From positions 50,598-114,597 of the forward strand of contig JAJZIY010000005.1 of NCBI GenBank assembly GCA_021828475.1: a DNA stretch of 64,000 nt, given 5' to 3'. The stretch comes from Actinomycetes bacterium (lineage in GTDB: Bacteria; Actinomycetota; Acidimicrobiia; Acidimicrobiales; Palsa-688). A model generated the notes under the pieces. The model saw nothing but the letters and a program-made list of their open reading frames with translations, had not been told where the DNA came from and did no database searches. Below, piece by piece: positions 9,324 through 18,420 of the stretch; position 1 is the stretch's first letter; every line of letters begins with the position of its first letter. Position numbers and translations under genes: made by a program.

Positions 9324-10667
9324 TCAGCCCTGCCTGAGCAGCTCGGCGACCCGAAATGCGAGATCCAGCGACTGGCGGCCGTTGAGCCTCGGGTCACATG
9401 TCGTCGTGTAGCGCAGGGCCAGGTCGTCCTCGACGATCTCCTCTGCCCCTCCGAGGCATTCGGTGACGCTGTCCCCGGTGAGCTCCACATGGACCCCGCC
9501 GGGCCACGTCCCCGTCCGGCGGCAGGCCGAGAAGAAGCCGGAGATCTCGCTGAGCACGTGGTCGAAGTGGCGGGTCTTGCGGCCACCCTCCGATGTGAAG
9601 GTATTGCCGTGCATGGGGTCGCAGGTCCAAACGACCGGGTGGCCCGAGGCCCGGACCGCCTCCTGGAGAGCAGGCAGCGCCTCGGCCACCCGCGCCGCAC
9701 CCATCCGGCTTATCAGGGTGAGGCGCCCTGGCTTGCGCTGCGGGTCGAGCAGGTCGCACATGGCGACGAGCTCCTCGGGGGAGGCGTTGGGCCCGACCTT
9801 GGCTGCGACGGGGTTGTTGATGCCGGACAGGAAGTGCAGGTGGGCCCCGTCGAGCTGGCGGGTGCGCTCGCCGCACCAAACGAGGTGGGCCGACGTGTCG
9901 TACCAACCACCGGTCAGCGAGTCCCGCCTCGTGAGGGCCTCCTCGTAGCCGAGGATCAGAGCCTCGTGGCTGGTGAAGAAGTCGACCTGGTGCAGGCTCT
10001 CCTCGGCCTTGAGGTCGATGCCGCACGCAGCCATGAAGCGCAGGGCACGGTCGATCTCCGAAGCGATCGCCTCGTAACGCTCCCCCTCCCGGCTGGAGGC
10101 CACGAACTGCTGGTTCCACATGTGGACCTGCTCGAGGTCGGCGAACCCACCCTTGGTGAACGCCCGGAGCAGGTTGAGGGTCGAAGCCGACTGGTGGTAG
10201 GCCGCTATCAGGCGTGCCGGGTCGGGGCGCCGGGCAGCCTCCGTCGGGGCGTCGTCGTTTACGATGTGCCCCCGGAAGGCCGGTATCAGGGCACCGTCGA
10301 CCGTCTCGAAGGGAGACGACCGAGGCTTGGCGAACTGCCCGGCGATGCGGCCGACCTTGACGACGGGCGTCCCCGTCCCGTAGGTCAGCACCACCGCCAT
10401 CTGCAGGATGACCTTGAGCTTGTCGCGGATGCTGTCGGCCGTGAAGTCGTAGAACGACTCAGCACAGTCTCCGGCCTGCAGCAGGAAGGCCTCGCCTGCC
10501 GCAACCTGGGCCAGTGACGCCTCGAGGGCGCGCGCCTCGCCGGCGAAGACCAGCGGCGGCAGCGTCGAGAGCACCTTGAGGTGCTGATCGAGTGCATGCT
10601 CGTCCGGCCAGTCCGGCTGCTGCTCAGCCGGGTGGCTGCGCCAGGAGGAGGGAGCCCAGTCGTTCAC
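9324..10667 (-). CDS. 3-deoxy-7-phosphoheptulonate (DAHP) synthase, class II
   Basis: The enzyme condenses phosphoenolpyruvate and erythrose 4-phosphate, the first step of the shikimate pathway. The class II (plant/actinobacterial) signature is clear: LQAGDCAESF near residue 75, KVGRIAGQFAKPRS near 125, GIDLKAEESLHQVDFFTSHEAL, KVGPNASPEEL and WTCDPMHGNTF. At 447 residues it has the usual family length. GTG 10667 gives the canonical MNDWAPSSW beginning; TTG 10703 would add 12 residues with no support. Neither start has a clear ribosome site. It is divergent from nadD, sharing a 107-base intergenic region. Confidence 0.88.
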   Translation of the reverse strand: MNDWAPSSWRSHPAEQQPDWPDEHALDQHLKVLSTLPPLVFAGEARALEASLAQVAAGEAFLLQAGDCAESFYDFTADSIRDKLKVILQMAVVLTYGTGTPVVKVGRIAGQFAKPRSSPFETVDGALIPAFRGHIVNDDAPTEAARRPDPARLIAAYHQSASTLNLLRAFTKGGFADLEQVHMWNQQFVASSREGERYEAIASEIDRALRFMAACGIDLKAEESLHQVDFFTSHEALILGYEEALTRRDSLTGGWYDTSAHLVWCGERTRQLDGAHLHFLSGINNPVAAKVGPNASPEELVAMCDLLDPQRKPGRLTLISRMGAARVAEALPALQEAVRASGHPVVWTCDPMHGNTFTSEGGRKTRHFDHVLSEISGFFSACRRTGTWPGGVHVELTGDSVTECLGGAEEIVEDDLALRYTTTCDPRLNGRQSLDLAFRVAELLRQG

Positions 10668-10774
10668 GGGATTAACCGTGGCAGGCCGGCGCAGGTACGG
10701 CAAGTCGAATTACCCCGGGAGGGGTGCCCTGCCGGCGCCGCCAAGTACGGGACCAGCCGGTATCGTTCCTGGCT

Positions 10775-11371
10775 GTGGCAGCTCGGCTCGGCATCTTCGG
10801 CGGCACGTTCGACCCGGTGCACGTGGGCCACCTCGTGGCCGCCGTCAATACCAGGCACCAGCTCCACCTCGACCGGGTCGTGATGATGGTGGCCAACGTG
10901 CCGTGGCAGAAGGCGGGCACCCGCCTCGTCAGCCCGGCCGAGGACCGCTTCGACATGGTCCTGGCCGCCGTGGGCGGCGTGCCCGGCCTCGAGGCCAGCC
11001 GCATGGAGCTGGACAGGGGTGGCCCCTCCTACACGGCGGACACCGTGGCCGAGATGAGCCGCGCCAACCCGGGCGCTCAACTGTTCGTGATCGTCGGTTG
11101 GGACGTGTCCGCCGAGCTGGCCAGCTGGGAGCGCTTCGAAGAAGTCCGCGAGATGGCATCGCTGGTAGTGGTGAACCGGCCGGGCACGCCACCACCGGTG
11201 GGCCTGGTCCAGCAGGGGTGGAGGGTCGAAGAGGTCGCCGTGCCCAACCTGGACATCTCCAGCACCGACCTGAGAGCGCGGGCAGTCGACGGGCGCCCGC
11301 TCGACTACCTGGTCCCCGGTCCTGTCGTACGTGTGATCCGCGAGCGGGGACTGTACTCTGTGACTGGATGA
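10775..11371 (+). CDS. nadD: nicotinate-nucleotide adenylyltransferase
   Basis: NadD adenylylates nicotinate mononucleotide to form deamido-NAD in the cytosol. The 198-residue protein begins with the nucleotidyltransferase motif GIFGGTFDPVHVGHL, and has the C-terminal [14 protein letters not shown] signature with S/T and R contacting the triphosphate. GTG 10775 is chosen because the recognised domain starts four residues in, and because TATCGT (10761-10766) sits eight bases upstream as a likely -10 element, implying a leaderless transcript. It overlaps the next gene by ATGA, and rsfS follows; nadD-rsfS is a widely conserved pair. Confidence 0.87.
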   Translation: MAARLGIFGGTFDPVHVGHLVAAVNTRHQLHLDRVVMMVANVPWQKAGTRLVSPAEDRFDMVLAAVGGVPGLEASRMELDRGGPSYTADTVAEMSRANPGAQLFVIVGWDVSAELASWERFEEVREMASLVVVNRPGTPPPVGLVQQGWRVEEVAVPNLDISSTDLRARAVDGRPLDYLVPGPVVRVIRERGLYSVTG

Positions 11372-11601
11372 CCATCGCCCCCCCTGCTCAGGCAGGCCCG
11401 CCGGCCCACGGTGGGCTGCACCGCAGGCCCGACCGGCGCAGGCGGCTGGTCGAGAAGGTCCTGGCAGCGGCCCTGCTGCTGGTGGCCTTCCTCGTCACGG
11501 TCGTCCTACTGGGGCTGCAGTGGCTCGGCACTCAGAGCGCCGGCAGCTCCGCCCCACCACCCGCCACCCCTTCCCTCACCAGCGAGGTGCACACTTCTTG
11601 A
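11368..11601 (+). CDS. small single-pass membrane protein between nadD and rsfS
   Basis: A 77-residue protein that overlaps the nadD stop (ATGA) and whose TGA overlaps the TTG start of rsfS. It has an Arg-rich stretch near residues 19-26, one membrane helix (VLAAALLLVAFLVTVVLLGLQW split as one segment of about 22 residues) and a short Pro/Ser-rich exported tail. No family motif is recognised. Larger LytR_C-type proteins occupy this place in some actinobacteria; this one is far shorter and lacks that domain. The double overlap makes translational coupling of all three genes likely. Confidence 0.6.
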   Translation: MTIAPPAQAGPPAHGGLHRRPDRRRRLVEKVLAAALLLVAFLVTVVLLGLQWLGTQSAGSSAPPPATPSLTSEVHTS

Positions 11602-12047
11602 CCTTCACCCCCGACACTCGGGGAGCTTGGGAGGACACTGGCGCCGCTGCACCCGGTTTCAGTACCGAGCGCACCCGGGAACGCTGTACGGTCGCAGCCA
11701 GGGCCGCCTCGTCGAAGTCCGGCCGCGACACCGTCGTGCTCGGCGTCGACCGCCTCCTCGGCCTCACCGATGCCTTCCTCATCACCAGCGGCACCAACCC
11801 TCACCAGGTCCGCAGCATCGGCGAGGAGATCGAACGCCAATTCAAGGTCGCCGGCCATGGCAAGCCGTTGTGCGTAGAAGGCCTGGACGATGCCCGCTGG
11901 GTCCTGATGGACTTCGGTGACCTCGTCGCCCACGTCTTCCTCGAAGAGGCCCGGGAGTTCTACGACCTCGAACAGCTCTGGGGCGACGCACCGGCATGGT
12001 CCTGGGACGACGGGGCGGACGCGCTCGTCCCGTCGCGGAAGGGCTGA
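11598..12047 (+). CDS. rsfS: ribosomal silencing factor
   Basis: RsfS binds ribosomal protein L14 and blocks subunit joining in nutrient limitation. The core family pattern is present: VVLGVDRLLGLTDAFLITSGTN, then QVRSIGEEIE, WVLMDFGDLVAHVF and REFYDLEQLW. The start is uncertain; TTG 11598 overlaps the upstream TGA and gives 149 residues with an N-terminal extension of about 30 residues before the usual VAARAAS-x-K start of the domain. No other in-frame start lies between it and the domain. The product is cytosolic. A strong terminator hairpin follows 40 bases after the stop. Confidence 0.83.
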   Translation: MTFTPDTRGAWEDTGAAAPGFSTERTRERCTVAARAASSKSGRDTVVLGVDRLLGLTDAFLITSGTNPHQVRSIGEEIERQFKVAGHGKPLCVEGLDDARWVLMDFGDLVAHVFLEEAREFYDLEQLWGDAPAWSWDDGADALVPSRKG

Positions 12048-12087
12048 GCCGGCGGGCATCGTCGAGCCAGGCGGGAGCGAGGACGCG

Positions 12088-12122
12088 GACAAGGGCGGGA
12101 GGCCGAGCCTCCCGCCCTTGTC
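12088..12122 (+). terminator. terminator after rsfS
   Basis: A perfect 15-bp stem (12088-12102 with 12108-12122) encloses a five-base loop and is followed by a short T-rich stretch on the plus strand. It separates the converging nadD-rsfS operon and the end of the str operon and may act on both strands. Confidence 0.75.
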
Positions 12123-12169
12123 TTTCGCGTCTTCAGGGCCCCGAGCGGCCAAGCAGATTAGGGGCCTGA

Positions 12170-12484
12170 CTACGCGCTCTGTATCTTGATCTCGATGTCC
12201 ACACCGGCAGGCAGCTCGATCCGCTGAAGCGAGTCGACCGTCTTGGAGGTGTGCTCGACTATGTCGAGAAGCCGCTTGTGCACCCGCATCTCGAAGTGCT
12301 CACGGCTGTCCTTGTACTTGTGGGGGCTGCGGATCACCGTGTAACGGTTGATCTCCGTGGGCAGCGGCACCGGCCCGCGCACCTTTGCCTGCGTGCGCAG
12401 GACCGTCTCCACGATCTTCTTGGTCGACTGGTCTATGACCTCGTGGTCATAGGCCTTGAGCCTGATCCGTATGCGCTGAGCCAC
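12170..12484 (-). CDS. rpsJ: 30S ribosomal protein S10
   Basis: S10 is a small-subunit protein of 104 residues that also acts as NusE in transcription antitermination. The conserved features are RIRLKAYDH, the internal loop [30 protein letters not shown] and the ending [12 protein letters not shown]. It starts 23 bases after tuf in the same direction, so it forms the last gene of the str operon. Unusually no rplC or other S10-operon gene follows it; the next feature is the converging rsfS gene. Confidence 0.95.
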   Translation of the reverse strand: MAQRIRIRLKAYDHEVIDQSTKKIVETVLRTQAKVRGPVPLPTEINRYTVIRSPHKYKDSREHFEMRVHKRLLDIVEHTSKTVDSLQRIELPAGVDIEIKIQSA

Positions 12485-12507
12485 GAGAGGGTCTCCGTCC
12501 TGGTCCG

Positions 12508-13698
12508 TTACTTGATGATCTTGGTGACGCGGCCTGCGCCGACGGTACGGCCACCCTCACGGATGGCGAACCGGAGGCCTTCGTCCATGGCGATCGGCTT
12601 CTGCAGCTCAACCATCATGGTCACGTTGTCGCCTGGCATGACCATCTCGGTGCCCTCGGGCAAGGTGACGGATCCGGTGACGTCGGTGGTGCGGAAGTAG
12701 AACTGCGGCCGGTAGTTGGTGAAGAAGGGCTTGTGGCGACCGCCCTCGTCCTTGTTGAGCACGTAGACGTTGGCCTCGAAGTTGGTGTGGGGCGTGATCG
12801 AGCCGGGCTTGCAGAGCACCTGGCCGCGCTCGATCTCCTCCTTCTTGGTGCCACGAAGCAGGACGCCGATGTTGTCACCGGCCTGGCCCTGGTCGAGCAG
12901 CTTGCGGAACATCTCGACGCCGGTGCACACGGTCTTGGCCGTCGTACGCAGGCCCACGATCTCCACCGGGTCGTTGATCTTGATGACGCCCTGCTCCACC
13001 TTGCCGGTGGCGACCGTGCCACGGCCGGAGATGGTGAAGACGTCCTCGACCGGCATGAGGAACGGCTTGTCGATCTCGCGCTGCGGCTCGGGCACGAAGG
13101 AGTCAACGGCCTCCATCAGCTCGAGGATGCCCCGAGCGGCGTCGGCGTCGCCCTCGAGGGCCTTGAGGGCGGACACCCGCACGATGGGGGTGTCGTCGCC
13201 GGGGAACTCGTAGGAGTTGAGCAGCTCACGCACCTCGAGCTCCACCAGCTCGAGCAACTCCTCGTCGTCCATGGCGTCGACCTTGTTGAGGGCGACGACG
13301 ATCGAGGGCACGCCGACCTGGCGGGCCAGCAGGACGTGCTCACGCGTCTGAGGCATGGGGCCGTCCGGCGCCGACACGACCAGGATTGCCCCGTCGACCT
13401 GGGCGGCACCGGTGATCATGTTTTTGATGTAGTCGGCGTGGCCCGGCATGTCCACGTGCGCGTAGTGACGGTGGTCCGTCTGGTACTCGACATGGGCGAT
13501 GTTGATGGTGATACCCCGCTGGCGCTCCTCGGGTGCCTTGTCGATCGAGTCGAAGGGCGAGAAGGCGTTGTTCTTGGGGTCGTGCTCGTGGAGCACCTTG
13601 GTGATCGCCGCGGTCAGAGTGGTCTTGCCGTGGTCGATGTGCCCCATCGTGCCTATGTTGAGGTGGGGCTTGGTGCGCTCGAACTTCTGCTTGGCCAT
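12508..13698 (-). CDS. tuf: elongation factor Tu
   Basis: EF-Tu is the GTPase that delivers aminoacyl-tRNA to the ribosome. ATG 13698 ([12 protein letters not shown]) is chosen over the upstream in-frame ATG because it matches the family and has AGGGAG nine bases upstream. The 396-residue protein shows G1 [14 protein letters not shown] (G2), DMPGHADY (G3), NKVD (G4) and SALK (G5). In G3 the usual cysteine or alanine before PGH is methionine. It lies between fusA and rpsJ in the str operon and is the only tuf in the window. Confidence 0.96.
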   Translation of the reverse strand: MAKQKFERTKPHLNIGTMGHIDHGKTTLTAAITKVLHEHDPKNNAFSPFDSIDKAPEERQRGITINIAHVEYQTDHRHYAHVDMPGHADYIKNMITGAAQVDGAILVVSAPDGPMPQTREHVLLARQVGVPSIVVALNKVDAMDDEELLELVELEVRELLNSYEFPGDDTPIVRVSALKALEGDADAARGILELMEAVDSFVPEPQREIDKPFLMPVEDVFTISGRGTVATGKVEQGVIKINDPVEIVGLRTTAKTVCTGVEMFRKLLDQGQAGDNIGVLLRGTKKEEIERGQVLCKPGSITPHTNFEANVYVLNKDEGGRHKPFFTNYRPQFYFRTTDVTGSVTLPEGTEMVMPGDNVTMMVELQKPIAMDEGLRFAIREGGRTVGAGRVTKIIK

Positions 13699-13782
13699 AT
13701 TGTAATGCTCCCTGTGCAAATCCGGCCCTCGGCCGGAGGCGGTCTAGTACCCTAGCAGCTGACGAAGCCGACTGGCGACGGC

Positions 13783-15885
13783 TTACTCGCCGCGCACTCG
13801 GGCGATGATCTCCTTCGAGACCGACTCTGGTACTTCCTGGTAGCTCTTGAACTGCATCGTGTAGGTCGCTCGTCCCTGCGTCCGGCTGCGCAGGTCAGTG
13901 GCGTAGCCGAACATCTCCGCCAAGGGCACTTCGGCCCTCACGACCTGGTTGTTGGCGCGCTGGTCCATACCCTCCACGTGCCCGCGCCTGGAGGCCAGGT
14001 CACCGATCACGTCGCCGAGATAGTCGTCGGGAGTGACGACCTCGACGGCCATGATCGGCTCGAGGAGCACCGGGCTGGCCCGCCTGCAGGACTCCTTGAA
14101 GCACATCGAGCCTGCGATCTTGAAGGCCATCTCCGACGAGTCGACGTCGTGGTAGGAGCCGAAGACGAGGGTGGCGCGGACGTCGACCACGGGGAAGCCG
14201 GCGAGCACACCTGACTGCATGGCGTCCTGGATGCCGGCATCGACCGCCGGGATGTACTCCTTGGGTATCACGCCGCCGGTGATCTTGTCGACGAACTCGT
14301 AGCCGCCACCCGGGCCCGTCGGCTCCAGGTTGAGCACGACGTGGCCGTACTGGCCACGGCCACCCGTCTGGCGGACATAGCGGTGCTCGACCTTCTCGAC
14401 CCTCTTGCGGATCGTCTCGCGGTACGCCACCTGGGGCTTGCCCACGTTGGCGTCCACCCTGAACTCACGCAGCATGCGGTCGACAAGGACCTCGAGGTGC
14501 AGCTCGCCCATGCCGCCGATGACCGTCTGACCTGTCTCCTCGTCGCCGTGGACCCGGAAGGTGGGGTCCTCGTCGGAGAGGGTCTGCAGGGCACGCGACA
14601 GCTTGTCCTGGTCAGCCTTGGTCTTGGGCTCGACGGCGACGTGGATGACGGGCTCGGGGAAGTCGAGGGACTCGAGGACGATCGGGTCACCCGGGTCGCA
14701 GAGCGTATCGCCGGTGGTGGTCTGCTTCAGGCCGACCAGGGCGATGATGTCACCGGCGTACGCCACCTCACGGGGCTCGCGGTGGTTGGCGTGCATCTGC
14801 AGGATGCGGCCGACGCGCTCCTTGCGGTCCTTGGTGGAGTTGAGCACGGCGTCGCCCTGGCTGATCATGCCTGAGTAGACCCTGGCGAAGATGAGCTTGC
14901 CAAGGTGCTGGTCGGCCATGATCTTGAAGGCGAGGGCGGCGAAAGGCTCCTTGTCGTCGGCATGGCGCTCGAGGTCCGTCACGCCTTTGAGGTCCTTGCC
15001 TCGGGTGGGAGGGATGTCCAGGGGGCTGGGCAGGTAGTACACCACAGCGTCGAGCATGGGCTGGACGCCCTTGTTCTTGAAGGCGGCGCCGCAGAGCACC
15101 GGGACGGCCTCGCCCCGGATCGTGGCGCGCCTGAGCGCCGCCCGCAGGTCGGCCGTCGTGAGCTCCTCCTCGTTGAGGAACTTCTCGGTGATCGTGTCGT
15201 CGAAGTTGGACAGCGCGTCGATCAGGGCGGCCCGAGCCTCGGCGGCCCTGCTCTGCATCTCGGCTGGGATGTCCGCGACCGTGAAAGCCTCGCCCCTCGG
15301 CGAGCTCTCGTCCCAGACCAGGGCTTTCATGTCGAGCAGGTCGATCACACCGGCGAAGGCGCTCTCAGCCCCGATCGGCAACTGCACGACTGCGACGGTC
15401 GCCCCGAGGCGGTCCTTCATCATGTCGACGCACCGGTCGAAGTTGGCACCGATGCGGTCCATCTTGTTTACGAAGCAGATCCGGGGGACGCTGTACTTGT
15501 CCGCCTGGCGCCACACCGTCTCTGTCTGGGGCTCGACCCCCGCCACGGCATCGAAGACCGCCACGGCACCGTCGAGCACCCGCAGCGACCTCTCGACCTC
15601 GACGGTGAAGTCGACGTGGCCAGGGGTGTCGATGATGTTGATCCGGTGGTCCGCCCACTGGCAGGTGGTGGCGGCGGAGGTGATGGTGATACCCCGCTCC
15701 TGCTCCTGGGGCATCCAGTCCATGGTGGCGCTGCCCTCGTGGACCTCGCCGATCTTGTAGTTGACCCCCGTGTAGTAGAGGATGCGCTCGGTGGTGGTCG
15801 TCTTGCCGGCGTCGATGTGGGCCATGATCCCGATGTTGCGGGTCCTGGCCAGGGGGAACTCTCGCTTGTTCGCAGCGTCAGCCAT
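13783..15885 (-). CDS. fusA: elongation factor G
   Basis: EF-G is the GTPase that drives translocation and, with RRF, ribosome recycling. The 700-residue protein has AHIDAGKTT (G1), RGITITSAA (G2), DTPGHVDFT (G3) and NKMDR (G4), then domains II to V including [10 protein letters not shown] and [12 protein letters not shown] 15885 has GAGG eight bases upstream. A gap of 336 bases separates it from rpsG, longer than usual for this operon. Confidence 0.96.
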   Translation of the reverse strand: MADAANKREFPLARTRNIGIMAHIDAGKTTTTERILYYTGVNYKIGEVHEGSATMDWMPQEQERGITITSAATTCQWADHRINIIDTPGHVDFTVEVERSLRVLDGAVAVFDAVAGVEPQTETVWRQADKYSVPRICFVNKMDRIGANFDRCVDMMKDRLGATVAVVQLPIGAESAFAGVIDLLDMKALVWDESSPRGEAFTVADIPAEMQSRAAEARAALIDALSNFDDTITEKFLNEEELTTADLRAALRRATIRGEAVPVLCGAAFKNKGVQPMLDAVVYYLPSPLDIPPTRGKDLKGVTDLERHADDKEPFAALAFKIMADQHLGKLIFARVYSGMISQGDAVLNSTKDRKERVGRILQMHANHREPREVAYAGDIIALVGLKQTTTGDTLCDPGDPIVLESLDFPEPVIHVAVEPKTKADQDKLSRALQTLSDEDPTFRVHGDEETGQTVIGGMGELHLEVLVDRMLREFRVDANVGKPQVAYRETIRKRVEKVEHRYVRQTGGRGQYGHVVLNLEPTGPGGGYEFVDKITGGVIPKEYIPAVDAGIQDAMQSGVLAGFPVVDVRATLVFGSYHDVDSSEMAFKIAGSMCFKESCRRASPVLLEPIMAVEVVTPDDYLGDVIGDLASRRGHVEGMDQRANNQVVRAEVPLAEMFGYATDLRSRTQGRATYTMQFKSYQEVPESVSKEIIARVRGE

Positions 15886-16221
15886 GTCTTTGCCTCAGGG
15901 TCTTCTTGCTCGTCTCTGCCTGTGCGCAACCGGCGCGGACGAACCGGCCGGGGGGTCTCGGGGTGCTTCTGTTGTCGGTGTGCCTGCAACGGGCCCACCG
16001 GGCCCGAGGCGTACCCGCAGGTTCCGCAGCACCCGGCAACAGGCGATGACGCCGGCTACCGGAACTGCTCGACCTGTAGGTCCTTCGGCTGAGTTGTCAG
16101 GCCCCGAGCCGGCAACGGGACCGGGTGAGCCGCCGGTCGCCACAGCGACAGGGCGTGCGGCAGGCCGGGGACGGGCCCCGACTACCGCTCGGCTGCGTCC
16201 GCAGCGTCCAGCCCTGCCCTC
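15886..16221. other. 336-base gap inside the str operon
   Basis: No supported gene is present between the rpsG stop and the fusA start. The region is GC-rich with several stem-forming segments, for example a perfect 7-bp hairpin with a three-base loop at 15990-16006. It may hold a secondary promoter or leader for fusA-tuf-rpsJ, but no clear -35/-10 pair was found. Confidence 0.35.
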
Positions 16222-16692
16222 CTACCAGCGGTAATGGGCGAAGGCGCGGTTTGAATCGGCCATCTTGTGCATGTCTTCCCGACGCTTGGCCGCGGCACCC
16301 ACGCCGTTGGAAGCATCGATCAACTCGCTGGCCAGGCGCTCCGACATGGTCTTTTCACGCCTCTGCCTGGAATAGCCTACCAGCCAGCGCACGGACAGGG
16401 TCGTCGCACGGCGGGGCTTGACGTCGACGGGGACCTGGTACGTGGCGCCGCCCACGCGCCGGCTCTTGACCTCGAGCTGGGGCTTGGTGTTGTCGACCGC
16501 GCGCTTCAGGGTGGCGATGGGCTCGTTGGAGGTCCGCTCCTTGATGGTCTCGAGGGCGTCGTAGACGATGCGCTCGGCCACGCTGCGCTTGCCCCGGGAC
16601 AGCACCTTGTTGACCAGCTGGGTCACCAGGACGGAGCGGTAGATCGGATCGGGCAGGAGCTCCCGGCGCGGGGCCGGTCCTTTGCGCGGCAT
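16222..16692 (-). CDS. rpsG: 30S ribosomal protein S7
   Basis: S7 nucleates assembly of the 3' domain of 16S rRNA. The 156-residue protein starts [20 protein letters not shown] and carries [20 protein letters not shown], the [12 protein letters not shown] motif and [21 protein letters not shown] at its end. It is separated from rpsL by 11 bases in the same direction, in the standard str order. Confidence 0.96.
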   Translation of the reverse strand: MPRKGPAPRRELLPDPIYRSVLVTQLVNKVLSRGKRSVAERIVYDALETIKERTSNEPIATLKRAVDNTKPQLEVKSRRVGGATYQVPVDVKPRRATTLSVRWLVGYSRQRREKTMSERLASELIDASNGVGAAAKRREDMHKMADSNRAFAHYRW

Positions 16693-16703
16693 TGTGGCTG
16701 TCC

Positions 16704-17072
16704 CTAACCCTTCTTGGCGCCGTAACGGCTACGAGCTTGCTTGCGGTCCCGGACACCGGCGGTGTCGAGGGTGCCCCTGATGACCTTGTAGCGAACACCG
16801 GGGAGGTCCTTCACACGCCCGCCGCGTACGAGGACGATCGAGTGCTCCTGCAGGTTGTGCCCCACGCCTGGGATGTAAGCCGTGATCTCGAAGCCGCTCG
16901 ACAGGCGGACGCGGGCGACCTTGCGCAGGGCCGAGTTGGGCTTCTTCGGGGTGTTCGTATAGACACGCGTGCACACGCCCCGCCGCTGCGGGGCACCCTT
17001 GAGAGCCGGCGTCTTGGTCTTCTTCGAGCTTTGCTGGCGGCCCTTGCGGACCAATTGGGCAATTGTGGGCAC
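16704..17072 (-). CDS. rpsL: 30S ribosomal protein S12
   Basis: S12 helps maintain decoding accuracy. GTG 17072 gives the canonical [12 protein letters not shown] beginning and has GAGG four bases upstream; the longer in-frame extension to 17144 contains no S12 sequence and overlaps the promoter. The 122-residue protein has [44 protein letters not shown] and the C-terminal [11 protein letters not shown]. The lysines at which streptomycin resistance arises (in KKPNS and VKDLPG) are the wild-type residues. First gene of the str operon. Confidence 0.95.
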   Translation of the reverse strand: MPTIAQLVRKGRQQSSKKTKTPALKGAPQRRGVCTRVYTNTPKKPNSALRKVARVRLSSGFEITAYIPGVGHNLQEHSIVLVRGGRVKDLPGVRYKVIRGTLDTAGVRDRKQARSRYGAKKG

Positions 17073-17142
17073 TGGACCTCGAGAGAACTTCGCTTCGACA
17101 GGGGCGCGTAACACCAAGGCAATGCCTCGGCGGACGCGACAC

Positions 17143-17170
17143 ATGATAGCACGCCAGGCGCCGGTCCCAA
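17143..17170 (-). promoter_or_regulatory. promoter of the str operon (rpsL)
   Basis: On the minus strand TTGGGA (17170-17165), a 16-base spacer and TATCAT (17148-17143) form a good sigma-A-type promoter, which predicts a leader of about 65 bases before rpsL GTG 17072. Confidence 0.6.
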
Positions 17171-17236
17171 ATCGGGCCGGCCATCGATCCTACCTGTGAG
17201 GGGCATACCGGTGGTGGACCGGCGTACGGTGGGCAG

Positions 17237-18310
17237 ATGAGCAAGACGAGCGGCTCCGAGTACGCCCCGAGAGGCAGGCCGGCACCCGCCTGTGGCCCCG
17301 GCGAGCTCGTCTTCGCCGCTGTCGGCCTGGACCACGGGCACATCAACGGCATGTGCAACGGCCTCACGGAGGCCGGCGCCGAGCTGCGGTGGGCGTACGA
17401 CCCCGACCCGGCACGGCTCTCGGCTTTTCTGGACAGGCACCCCGGTGCGCGGGCGGCCCGCTCCCCTGCCGAGGTCCTGGACGACCCCGACCTCGGCCTG
17501 GTCGCCAGCGCCCGGGTACCTGCGGACCACGCGCCGTTCGGGTTGGAGGTGCTGGCTTCGGGCCGTGACTACTTCACCGACAAGCCTGCGCTCACCACAT
17601 TGGAGCAGCTGGAGGCCGTGCAGGCTGCCTGCGCTGCGACAGGGCGACGTTACGCCGTCTACTTCAGCGAGAGGGTGCACGTCGAGAGCGCCGTCTACGC
17701 GGGTGAGCTGGTCGCCGCCGGGGCCATCGGCCGCGTCGTGCACGTGCTCGGGCTGGGGCCCCACCGGCCCGACCTGGCGTCACGCCCTCCCTGGTTCTTC
17801 CAGCGGGAGCGTTACGGCGGCATCCTGTGCGACATCGGCAGCCACCAGGTCGAGCAGTTCCTCCACTTCACAGGCAACGAGACAGCCGATGTCGCGACCA
17901 GCCGGGTCGCCAACTTCGCCCACAAGCAGCACCCCGAGCTCGAGGACTTCGGCGACTGCACCCTGGCCGGCTCCAACGGCGCTGCCGGCTACTTCAGGGT
18001 CGACTGGTTCACCCCGCCCGGCCTCGGCGCTTGGGGCGACGGCAGGACGGTGCTGGTCGGTACCCACGGCTACATCGAGCTCCGCAAGTACCTCGACGTG
18101 GCCCGCTCACCCGAAGGCGACCACGTCTACCTCGTCGACGACAGAGGCGAGCACCACACGGCGGTGGCCGGACAGGTCGGGTACCCCTTCTTCGGGCAGC
18201 TGGTCAGGGATTGCCTCGACCGGACCGAGACGTCGATGACCCAGGCGCACATCTTCGAGGCGGCCCGCCTCTGCGTGGTGGCGCAGGATCGGGCCGCCCG
18301 CCTCGAGTGA
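17237..18310 (+). CDS. Gfo/Idh/MocA family oxidoreductase
   Basis: A 357-residue NAD(P)-dependent oxidoreductase of the family that includes glucose-fructose oxidoreductase and inositol dehydrogenase. The N-terminal Rossmann part has VGLDHGHINGM in place of the usual G-x-G-x-x-G, then DPDPARLSAF, and DYFTDKPALTTLEQL which carries the conserved lysine of the EKP-type motif (DKP here). The C-terminal half has GGILCDIGSHQVEQFLHFTG, the signature histidine helix. Substrate cannot be named; sugars or cyclitols are typical. TACGGT at 17225-17230 lies six bases before the ATG, a likely -10 box giving a leaderless transcript. The gene is divergent from the str operon. Confidence 0.8.
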   Translation: MSKTSGSEYAPRGRPAPACGPGELVFAAVGLDHGHINGMCNGLTEAGAELRWAYDPDPARLSAFLDRHPGARAARSPAEVLDDPDLGLVASARVPADHAPFGLEVLASGRDYFTDKPALTTLEQLEAVQAACAATGRRYAVYFSERVHVESAVYAGELVAAGAIGRVVHVLGLGPHRPDLASRPPWFFQRERYGGILCDIGSHQVEQFLHFTGNETADVATSRVANFAHKQHPELEDFGDCTLAGSNGAAGYFRVDWFTPPGLGAWGDGRTVLVGTHGYIELRKYLDVARSPEGDHVYLVDDRGEHHTAVAGQVGYPFFGQLVRDCLDRTETSMTQAHIFEAARLCVVAQDRAARLE

Positions 18311-18420
18311 GCGAGGTACCAGGAGAGCGCCGCCCCGCAACAGCAGGCTGCCCGGCGTTGCAGGCCGGCGTGACCGAGCTGGGTGGGGTGGCCCGGCTCG
18401 GCTCCCGCAGGTCAGTACCC

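Noticed and set aside
12733..13755. Plus-strand frame opposite tuf
   Set aside because: Antisense shadow of EF-Tu, whose motifs are unmistakable.
15895..16143. 82-codon minus-strand frame in the rpsG-fusA gap
   Set aside because: Pro/Gly/Ala-rich composition without motif, no ribosome site; probably a random frame.
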